Below are positions 50,060-56,427 of a stretch of 56,427 nucleotides of DNA, one piece after another (position 1 is the stretch's first letter; every line of letters starts with the position of its first letter). A program made the translations under genes and the position numbers. Origin of the DNA: RUG11894 sp964344335. Its GTDB lineage: Bacteria > Bacillota > Clostridia > Peptostreptococcales > Anaerovoracaceae. The notes beneath the pieces are model-generated. The model had not been told where the DNA came from. It saw only the letters and a list, made by a program, of their open reading frames with translations, and ran no database searches. The DNA lies in contig CAYFMW010000007.1 in NCBI GenBank assembly GCA_964344335.1, positions 1 through 56,427 on the forward strand, written 5' to 3'.

Positions 50060-53000
50060 TTAAAGCCTACTCCGTTTTCCGCGATCTCCGAACAGGATAG
50101 GCTTTATCTTTTCCGTTGCCGCTAGGCTTTTTTTAACCCTCTCGACATCTATTCCGGTATCGTGACCGTTGAGATCGAATTGCGCAAGGCCGCTCTTCTC
50201 GATTATGGCATCCGCAAGCGTCTCGCCCATTATTCTCTCCTCGTGGCGCTTCACCGCGGCCCTTACCTCCTCGTCCGCGTCCAGATAGATGACTATGCGG
50301 TCCATCATCTCGAAATCCTTCTGTTTGCGCATCTGCTGAACCTTGGAAACCAGCTCCCTTGCAAGTCCCTCGTCTATGAGTTCCTCGCTGAGCTCGGTGT
50401 CCAGTATAACGCAGAGATCTCCTATCTGATCCGAAGCGAATCCGTGTTTGGGGATGACCGTAACCGCAACCATGTCGGAGCTTATTGCGGTGGGCTCAGC
50501 GCCCAGTTCAATCTCGTAGCTGCCGCCCGAAGAGAGCGCCGCGAGCATTGCCTTTGCATCGACCTTCGAAAGCGCAGCGGAAAACTCCTTAATCTTCGCA
50601 CCCAGCATGGGGCCGGCGACCCTGAAATCCGGCTTTATCTGATAGCTCAGGTAGGAGTCCATATCCTCCCTGAACTCGACATCCTTTATGTTGAGCTCCT
50701 CGCGGACGAGGTCCGTCATGTAGCCTATCTTCTCCTCGAATTTCGCATCCAGCAATATGCCGGTAAGAGGCTGACGAACCTTGAGCCTCTCCTTCTCCCT
50801 GATGCCCCTTCCTATATTGACTATGGAACGCACCAGGTCCATCCTCTCCTCGAGCGCATCGTCTATAAGCGACATATCCGCCTGGGGGAAGTAAGCAAGA
50901 TGGACATTCTCCTCGCCTGTCAGATTCACATATATCTCGTCGCTTATGAAGGGAGCAAAGGGAGCTATCAGCTTTGCCACTCCGCAGAGCACTTCGTAGC
51001 TCGTACTGTAGACAGCCTTCTTATCCTCGTCCATACCGTCGGCATAGAATCTCCTTCTGGCCCTTCTTATGTACCAGTTGGAGAGGTCCTCATTCACAAA
51101 CTCGTTTATTGCGCGCACGCTCTTGTTATGGTCGTAGTCGTCCATAGCCCGGATTACATAATCCACGAGCCTGTTGTATTTTGAAATTATCCAGCGGTCG
51201 AGCTCGGGCCTGTCTTCGTAGGGAACGAAGCATCGCGATGCATCGACCTCGTCGTTGTTTGCATACAGGATAAAGAAGTTGTAGACATTCCTTAGCGTTC
51301 CGAAGAACTTGCTCTGAACCTCCCGGAGGCCTTCCTCGTCGAATCTCGTCGGGAACCACACCGGCGAAACCGCCAGAAGGTACCAGCGGGTCGCATCGGC
51401 GCCGTACTTATCGAAGAGCATAAAGGGATCCACAGCATTGCCTCTGGACTTGCTCATCTTCTTACCTTCTTTATCCAAAACCAAGTCGTTTACTAAGACA
51501 TTCTTGTAGGGCGAACATCCCTTTATGAAGGTGGATATGGCCATCAGGGAATAGAACCATCCGCGGGTCTGATCTATGCCTTCGCAGATGTAGTCCGCGG
51601 GGAAATAATCCGGGACGAAGTTTTCGCTGTTTTCAAATGGATAGTGCCGCTGAGCGAAAGGCATTGAGCCCGAATCGAACCAGCAGTCGATAACTTCGGG
51701 TACCCTTCTCATGAGCCCCCCGCAATCCGGACAGTTCATGTGAACATCGTCGACATAGGGACGATGCAGTTCTATGCTCTCGTCTATCTCTTCTATGGCT
51801 TTCTCCACGAGTTCCTTGCGACTGCCTATCGACTGCGTGGCTCCGCAGTCCTCGCAGCGCCATATGTTAAGGGGGGTTCCCCAATAGCGGGTGCGGGATA
51901 TCGCCCAGTCCTTTACATCGGCTATCCAGTTTCCGAAGCGTCCGGCCCCGATTGAGGGGGGATGCCATGCCACCGTGTCGTTGTTTGCTACGAGCTGATC
52001 CCTCAGCTTGGTCATCTCTATGTACCAGGAGGGATTTGCGTAGTATATCAGCGGCGTATCGCAGCGCCAGCAATGCGGATAGTTGTGAAGTATGCTGCCC
52101 TTGTCGTAGACCTTATCCTCCGCGAGCAGCCACTTGAGTATCTCGATATCGAGGCCCTTCTCCATTATGAAGCGCCCCTTCCAGGGAGTCGTCGTATATT
52201 TACCTTCCGAATCCACGGGATTGGGCACGGGCAGACCGTACTTCCTGCCGCACTCGTAGTCGTCCTCGCCGAAGGCGGGAGCGGTATGAACGATGCCGGT
52301 GCCGTCCTCTATGCTCACATAGTCCATACAGGTAATAAAGAAGGCTTTGCCCTCGACCTCGCAGAAAGGCATCAGCTGCTCATACTCCTTATACTCGAGC
52401 TCCCTGCCCTTCATCCGGGCTACTATCTCGTAATCACCTTTGGCGGACAGGACTTTCTCCGCGAGGGCTTCAGCCACATAATAATACTTCCCTCCCTGCT
52501 TCGCCTTTACATAATCGACATCCGGGCCGACCGTAAGGCTTACATTGGCGGCAAGCGTCCAGGCCGTCGTCGTCCAGGCAAGATAATATGTGTCCTCCTC
52601 GCCTTTCGCCTTGAAGGCTGCCGTCAGGGTATTGGTCTTGACTTCCTTATAGCCCTGAGCCACCTCGTGGGAGGCGAGTCCCGTACCGCAGCGCGGACAA
52701 TAGGGTATTATCTTGTGTCCCTCGTAAATGAGCCCTTCATCATAAAATCTTTTTAAGATCCACCAGACGCTCTCGATATAGTCGTTATCCAGAGTTATAT
52801 AGGGGTCGTCCATATCTATGAGGAAACCCATGCGGCGGGTCATATCCCTCCACTGAGCCTCGTACTTGAATACGGATTCCTTGCACTTTTGATTGAAGGC
52901 CTCTATTCCGTAATTTTCTATATCTTTCTTGCCGTCCAGATCGAGCTGTTTTTCCACCTCAATCTCCACCGGAAGACCGTGGGTATCCCAGCCCGCCTTG

Positions 53001-53260
53001 CGGGTAACCTTGTATCCCTTCATAGTCTTGTAGCGGCATACCGAATCCTTGAGCGTGCGCGCCACGACATGATGTATGCCGGGCTTTCCGTTTGCGGTCG
53101 GCGGACCTTCATAGAATATGAAGTCGGGCTTGCCTTCCCGCGTCTCGACGCATCTCTCAAGAAGCCTTTCCTCGTCCCACTTGTCCGCCTGTGCGAGCTG
53201 CAGCTCGGCTATCGGCATATCGGATAGATTTTTATACATATCGTTCCTCTGTTTCGTCAT
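50060..53260 (-). CDS. ileS: Isoleucyl-tRNA synthetase, eukaryote-like type
   Basis: 1066-aa class I aminoacyl-tRNA synthetase. The HIGH region reads GKPGIHHV (residues 58-65), as in the eukaryote-like type 2 enzymes, not the HIGH of type 1 bacterial IleRS. The KMSKS motif is KKMSKSRGN near 620. The editing CP1 domain and the anticodon-binding region with the long C-terminal domain are present. Type 2 IleRS enzymes are usually insensitive to mupirocin. It has its own promoter, and there is no T-box before it. A dynamin-like gene follows 20 bp on. Confidence 0.95.
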   Translation of the reverse strand: MTKQRNDMYKNLSDMPIAELQLAQADKWDEERLLERCVETREGKPDFIFYEGPPTANGKPGIHHVVARTLKDSVCRYKTMKGYKVTRKAGWDTHGLPVEIEVEKQLDLDGKKDIENYGIEAFNQKCKESVFKYEAQWRDMTRRMGFLIDMDDPYITLDNDYIESVWWILKRFYDEGLIYEGHKIIPYCPRCGTGLASHEVAQGYKEVKTNTLTAAFKAKGEEDTYYLAWTTTAWTLAANVSLTVGPDVDYVKAKQGGKYYYVAEALAEKVLSAKGDYEIVARMKGRELEYKEYEQLMPFCEVEGKAFFITCMDYVSIEDGTGIVHTAPAFGEDDYECGRKYGLPVPNPVDSEGKYTTTPWKGRFIMEKGLDIEILKWLLAEDKVYDKGSILHNYPHCWRCDTPLIYYANPSWYIEMTKLRDQLVANNDTVAWHPPSIGAGRFGNWIADVKDWAISRTRYWGTPLNIWRCEDCGATQSIGSRKELVEKAIEEIDESIELHRPYVDDVHMNCPDCGGLMRRVPEVIDCWFDSGSMPFAQRHYPFENSENFVPDYFPADYICEGIDQTRGWFYSLMAISTFIKGCSPYKNVLVNDLVLDKEGKKMSKSRGNAVDPFMLFDKYGADATRWYLLAVSPVWFPTRFDEEGLREVQSKFFGTLRNVYNFFILYANNDEVDASRCFVPYEDRPELDRWIISKYNRLVDYVIRAMDDYDHNKSVRAINEFVNEDLSNWYIRRARRRFYADGMDEDKKAVYSTSYEVLCGVAKLIAPFAPFISDEIYVNLTGEENVHLAYFPQADMSLIDDALEERMDLVRSIVNIGRGIREKERLKVRQPLTGILLDAKFEEKIGYMTDLVREELNIKDVEFREDMDSYLSYQIKPDFRVAGPMLGAKIKEFSAALSKVDAKAMLAALSSGGSYEIELGAEPTAISSDMVAVTVIPKHGFASDQIGDLCVILDTELSEELIDEGLARELVSKVQQMRKQKDFEMMDRIVIYLDADEEVRAAVKRHEERIMGETLADAIIEKSGLAQFDLNGHDTGIDVERVKKSLAATEKIKPILFGDRGKRSRL

Positions 53261-53286
53261 AATTTTGCTGAATTCTTAACTTAATC

Positions 53287-53315
53287 AGTATATTGAAATA
53301 TGAGTATTTCGTCAA
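53287..53315 (-). promoter_or_regulatory. ileS promoter
   Basis: On the minus strand TTGACG (53315-53310), a 17-bp spacer and TATACT (53292-53287), about 27 bp before the ileS start. The leader is too short for a T-box. Confidence 0.7.
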
Positions 53316-53321
53316 GATAAT

Positions 53322-53347
53322 GCGCCCGCCCCGAAGGGGGCGGGCGC
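53322..53347. terminator. Terminator between nucleotidase and ileS
   Basis: GCGCCCGCCCC pairs perfectly over 11 bp with GGGGCGGGCGC around a GAAG loop. It follows the 5'-nucleotidase stop by about 34 bp. Confidence 0.75.
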
Positions 53348-53380
53348 TCTCTTTAATATGCAATTTTCAGCGCTCTGTAA

Positions 53381-54850
53381 TTATTCTATGAATACCATGC
53401 GTGTCTCTTCGGATACTCTTACCAGCTCCTTGTCGGAGAAGTATTCGTCGATGATGTCCGTGCTGTTGGTGGAAACCTTTTTGGGCTTTTCGATCGCCTC
53501 GATCTCCTCTCTGGTCAGGTTGAAGGAACCCTCGACATTATTGTAATGATACTCCTGAAGTCCCAGAGAAAATTCATCGTTATCCGAAATCTCGTAGCCG
53601 TTAAGGGAGAGGCTCACCAATTCTTTGGTCTTCTTGTTGTACTCCGCGCGGAAACCTCTCGAAAACTGATAGAACTCCGTGTGCCCGCCCTCGAGCCAGG
53701 CCGCATCTCTATATACATGCTTCACCATCTTCTTGAGCGTGGAACCTTTGACCATAATTCTGTATATGGCATCGTTGTATGGGAATATGGTGCGAAGATC
53801 CTCGCGGGTAACTATGGTTCCAAGAGCCTCCCCCCTTATGGAACCTGAGCCCACAAACATTATGTCGACCTTGGTGATATCCTTGAAGGCATCCGCAAAG
53901 AGGCGACCAAGCTGAGTCTCCCTATTCCTTGCGGGGTGAGTGTAGACATCGGCGAACCTGGTGACTATGCGTCCGTACTTGCTGTCCGTCTCCGCCTTGT
54001 AGCTGCGTATGACTTCTTCAAGCTCATGGTCCCAGGGGCAGGTCTCCTCATTTATGGGCACGAGCTGCCACTTCCAGTCGTGCACGCAGTTGTTGTCGGT
54101 ATCCACCACTATATCGAAGCGTCCTATCTGGTCCGTCCCCATTACCGCCTGCACGATGTAGATTCCGTTTACAACTTCCGGCTCTTCGAGTCTGGTGTGA
54201 GTATGGCCTCCGATTATGACATCGACGCCCCACTCCGGGTCCAAGGCAGCCGCCAGTTCCTTGTCCGCCTCAAAACCTATATGAGTGAGCAGCACGGTGA
54301 GATCCATATCCTCGGTTCTTCTGGCATTGCAGATTCTCCCCACCTCCGCGGCCGCTTCGGCTATGTCTACGAAAGATCCGATGAGAGGATCGGGCTTTAT
54401 GGATTTTATGGTATCCTGGGTCAGTATCCCGATGAAGAGTATCCTCATGCCGTCGATCTCGATTACATGATGCGACTTAAAAAGCCTCTTATGGTTACTG
54501 GTGATGAACATATTAGCGTTGATGATGGGGAAGTTTGCGCATTTTTCGATGAACAGAAGGTGCGCCAGGCCATAGTCCACCTCGTGGTTTCCGAGGGTGA
54601 CGACATCCGGAGCTATCATATTCATTATCTCGATGGTCGAAACTCCTTTGTATTCGCTGTCGATGAGCGAACCGCGGAACATGTCTCCGGAGACGGCATA
54701 AATTACATTCGGATCCTCGCGGCGAGCTCTCTGTATGTAACCGGAGAGAAGCGAGACTCCTCCCACGAGTTTGTTATCGAGTTCCTCCGCCATAAAATCT
54801 CCATGCATGTCGTTGGAATGCAGAATGGTCAATGGTTTCGTGTTAATCAT
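53381..54850 (-). CDS. 5'-nucleotidase/2',3'-cyclic phosphodiesterase family enzyme
   Basis: 489-aa two-domain metallophosphoesterase. The N-terminal calcineurin-like domain has HSNDMHG (residues 10-16), VSGDMFRG, TLGNHEVDYG near 86 and GGHTHT near 214 as metal ligands; the C-terminal 5_nucleotid_C domain (GSGSIRGEALGT, TIFPYND) binds the nucleotide. There is no signal peptide, unlike the usual secreted enzymes, so it is cytoplasmic. The start overlaps the end of the PPTase-RecX gene by 4 bp. It may remove phosphate from nucleotides or other phosphoesters. Confidence 0.9.
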   Translation of the reverse strand: MINTKPLTILHSNDMHGDFMAEELDNKLVGGVSLLSGYIQRARREDPNVIYAVSGDMFRGSLIDSEYKGVSTIEIMNMIAPDVVTLGNHEVDYGLAHLLFIEKCANFPIINANMFITSNHKRLFKSHHVIEIDGMRILFIGILTQDTIKSIKPDPLIGSFVDIAEAAAEVGRICNARRTEDMDLTVLLTHIGFEADKELAAALDPEWGVDVIIGGHTHTRLEEPEVVNGIYIVQAVMGTDQIGRFDIVVDTDNNCVHDWKWQLVPINEETCPWDHELEEVIRSYKAETDSKYGRIVTRFADVYTHPARNRETQLGRLFADAFKDITKVDIMFVGSGSIRGEALGTIVTREDLRTIFPYNDAIYRIMVKGSTLKKMVKHVYRDAAWLEGGHTEFYQFSRGFRAEYNKKTKELVSLSLNGYEISDNDEFSLGLQEYHYNNVEGSFNLTREEIEAIEKPKKVSTNSTDIIDEYFSDKELVRVSEETRMVFIE

Positions 54851-55869
54851 TTTTCTCTCCTTATCTCAGCAATGACATCATATACTACGCTCGCCTCATA
54901 GCCTAAGGCTGCGAGCCTTCTGCCAACTCTGTTCAACAGTTTCTCGTCGATACCCGAACTGCCTATAACGGTTATCGCTTGTCGCATGGCGCGCTCGCGC
55001 TCCGTAAGTAAGGTCTCGTCCTGCGAAATCCCATCGACGGCCTTTTTAACGAGCTCCTCCTTTGCACCCCTGCGCCTAAGGTCGAATTCTATCCGCCTCC
55101 TTCCCCTTCCCTTTAAAGCTGCCTGCTTAGCAAGGCTGCTAAGCAACGATTCGTCATCTATGTATCCGAGCTCGACAAGCTGCCTTATGCACAAGGCAAC
55201 CTCCTCCTCGGCATAACCTTTTTTAAGCAAGTTCCCAGAGAGTTCGTCCCTCATGTAATCCCTGCGCGCCAGCATCTCCGCGGCGGCCTCGCCCGCGCTC
55301 TTTTTCGCCTCGCCTTTGTAGTGCGATAATGTTATACCCTCGAACTCCTCGGGCCGCTCAAGCGACACGGCGCAGATTAAATCGGAGGACAGCTCCGGCA
55401 TAAGAAGAAAGCCGTCAGGATAATTTTCACAGCTCAATATTTCCTTATAGCGCAGCTGCTCGTCAAGGACGGAAAACTTCGAAAGCCCCATGCGTATGCC
55501 CTCTCCGCACATCTTCATGTAGGCTTCCTTGCGAACCCATATGTGCAGAAACTCCTGACTCCACTCTTTGCCTCCGGATTCCAAGCCTCCGAGGTATTCC
55601 TGCTCCAAAGGGTGCAGCCTTCTCGCAATCGCAGCACCCGGTTTTCTTTTTGCTTCCTCGATGTCTATACCGCATGAACCTCCCGCCATAAGAAGAGTCA
55701 AGAAGTTCCGTGTGTGGCTGATGGATATTAAAGCTCTCGATCCTCCCCGCGACAGCGCGTAGGGGCGCCCGGAATCCTCATAAAAAAGCTCCATTCCGAG
55801 CTCCTTTTTGACGAAGTCGGCGGAGCTGTATTTCCTGTTTTTAAGCTTCGCTGCGAGCCAAATTTTCAT
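54847..55869 (-). CDS. Fusion of 4'-phosphopantetheinyl transferase (Sfp-like) and RecX
   Basis: 340 aa in one uninterrupted frame. Residues 1-185 resemble Sfp-type phosphopantetheinyl transferases: ISISHT near 49-53, GIDIEE (D69, E71) and WVRKEAYMK (W111, K114, E115). They would load carrier proteins. Residues 195-340 are a RecX domain: AAEMLARRDYMRDELSG, LVELGYIDDE and GRGRRRIEFDLRRRG, the tandem three-helix repeats that bind RecA. No frame break separates them and no start codon with a ribosome binding site was seen at the join. I know of no standard protein of this layout. The 5'-nucleotidase overlaps by 4 bp. Confidence 0.9.
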   Translation of the reverse strand: MKIWLAAKLKNRKYSSADFVKKELGMELFYEDSGRPYALSRGGSRALISISHTRNFLTLLMAGGSCGIDIEEAKRKPGAAIARRLHPLEQEYLGGLESGGKEWSQEFLHIWVRKEAYMKMCGEGIRMGLSKFSVLDEQLRYKEILSCENYPDGFLLMPELSSDLICAVSLERPEEFEGITLSHYKGEAKKSAGEAAAEMLARRDYMRDELSGNLLKKGYAEEEVALCIRQLVELGYIDDESLLSSLAKQAALKGRGRRRIEFDLRRRGAKEELVKKAVDGISQDETLLTERERAMRQAITVIGSSGIDEKLLNRVGRRLAALGYEASVVYDVIAEIRREK

Positions 55870-55900
55870 ACTGCATTAAGTGTACAAACTTTGCCGGCGC

Positions 55901-55929
55901 TTGTCAAAATATTCTCACTAATATATAAT
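55901..55929 (+). promoter_or_regulatory. YerC-type gene promoter
   Basis: TTGTCA (55901-55906), a 17-bp spacer and TATAAT (55924-55929) lie about 40 bp before the gene start, divergent from the PPTase-RecX gene. Confidence 0.7.
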
Positions 55930-55968
55930 ACTGTCACACACTAAAGCATCAAAGCCGCGAGGTGAAAA

Positions 55969-56259
55969 ATGTACGATTCAAAATTCAAGTCCGAAACGAA
56001 CGACGAACTCTTCAAGGCTATACTGTCCCTTCAGGACGAAGAGGAGTGCTACCGTTTCTTTGAAGACATCATGACCGTAAAGGAGCTTCAATCCGTATCC
56101 CAGCGCTGGCAGGTGGCGCGCATGCTCGATGCGAAGAAGACTTACGGCGAAATAGAGGCGGAAACAAAGGCCTCCGCAGCTACGATAAGCCGCGTAAACA
56201 AGTGCCTTCTCTACGGCTCGGGCGGCTACAGGAATATGCTGGACAAGCTGCGCGACTAG
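55969..56259 (+). CDS. YerC/YecD TrpR-superfamily regulator
   Basis: 96-aa helical DNA-binding protein of the YerC/YecD family (TrpR-like fold). FFEDIMTVKELQSVSQRWQV (residues 30-49) and KTYGEIEAETKASAATISRV, holding the helix-turn-helix near 57-76, match the family; the end is GGYRNMLDKLR. Its targets are not known in this organism. It stands alone after its own promoter, with GAGGTG before the ATG, and a terminator at 56391. Confidence 0.9.
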   Translation: MYDSKFKSETNDELFKAILSLQDEEECYRFFEDIMTVKELQSVSQRWQVARMLDAKKTYGEIEAETKASAATISRVNKCLLYGSGGYRNMLDKLRD

Positions 56260-56390
56260 ACGGCGAAGAATTCGAATTAGGATAATTCGTTCAATCCGCA
56301 AGAGCCGCTACCGAAGCTGTCGATGCGGTAAAAGCGCAATCAAAATTTATAATCCTATTCCGAAGATATCGGATCGAACATTACAATCAG

Positions 56391-56413
56391 AAGCTGCAAT
56401 GCAGCTTTTTTTA
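56391..56413 (+). terminator. Terminator downstream of the YerC-type gene
   Basis: AAGCTGC, an AAT loop, GCAGCTT, then a run of eight T. It is about 130 bp after the stop; the gap holds no recognisable gene. Confidence 0.8.
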
Positions 56414-56427
56414 ATGCAGTATTTAAG

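Overview
The window looks like ordinary chromosomal DNA of an anaerobic member of the Bacillota, most likely class Clostridia. The pointers are a tryptophan T-box, an S-box (SAM-I) riboswitch on metK, an adenosylcobalamin-dependent ribonucleotide reductase, a K+-dependent membrane pyrophosphatase, a rubredoxin/rubrerythrin oxidative-stress cluster, TTGACA/TATAAT promoters and strong GGAGG ribosome binding sites. A family such as Anaerovoracaceae is possible, but this is inference. Most genes are on the minus strand. The two DUF4143 ATPase genes and the 35.7-36.5 kb segment look more AT-rich than their surroundings.

Layout. 0.1-4.0 kb: an AAA+/DUF4143 ATPase, then the aspartate-pathway pair aspartokinase-asd (+). 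4.1-10.0 kb: a tight minus-strand set of six genes, an ABC importer (lipoprotein, permease, ATPase) followed by a serine hydrolase, an N-acyl-D-amino-acid deacylase and an M55 D-aminopeptidase. I read it as an uptake and breakdown system for D-amino-acid compounds. It follows dnaE-dinB directly, and the lipoprotein gene starts inside dinB. 15-18.7 kb: an internally deleted M20 peptidase, an ADP-ribosylglycohydrolase, hppA and secG. 18.8-24.5 kb: HTH regulator, ECF-like sigma factor, rpoN, pgk, tpiA, eno. 24.6-29.3 kb: nth, metK with its S-box, an M29 aminopeptidase, an unrecognised 397-aa protein and rpmE. 29.4-31.9 kb: a second DUF4143 ATPase with three 32-bp-spaced repeats upstream, and prmC.

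32.0-35.7 kb (+): a DUF5058-type membrane protein, a second membrane protein and a membrane-anchored M20 hydrolase, then a thiamine pyrophosphokinase. 35.8-40.5 kb: a broken cstA, a strongly folding 126-nt element, a tryptophan T-box and a trpXYZ-type ABC importer. The last gene runs into a MocR-type regulator that is truncated and has lost its PLP lysine, so the trp cassette sits between two damaged genes. 40.7-44.5 kb: a redox block of Crp/Fnr regulator, CcdA, TlpA, thioredoxin, a 51-aa rubredoxin, a rubrerythrin-like protein without its di-iron ligands, and a ferredoxin. 44.6-50 kb: homoserine dehydrogenase without an ACT domain, a cysteine-rich protein, class II ribonucleotide reductase with a probable NrdR site, and a dynamin-like GTPase. 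50-56.3 kb: eukaryote-like isoleucyl-tRNA synthetase, a 5'-nucleotidase, a fusion of phosphopantetheinyl transferase with RecX, and a YerC/TrpR-type regulator.

The most interesting items are the importer plus three-hydrolase operon, the PPTase-RecX fusion, the sigma factor with no usual start codon overlapping the HTH gene, the lysine-less MocR, the 126-nt folded element, the 32-bp-spaced repeats, and the rubrerythrin that has lost its metal ligands. No rRNA, tRNA, CRISPR array or intact transposase gene was seen.
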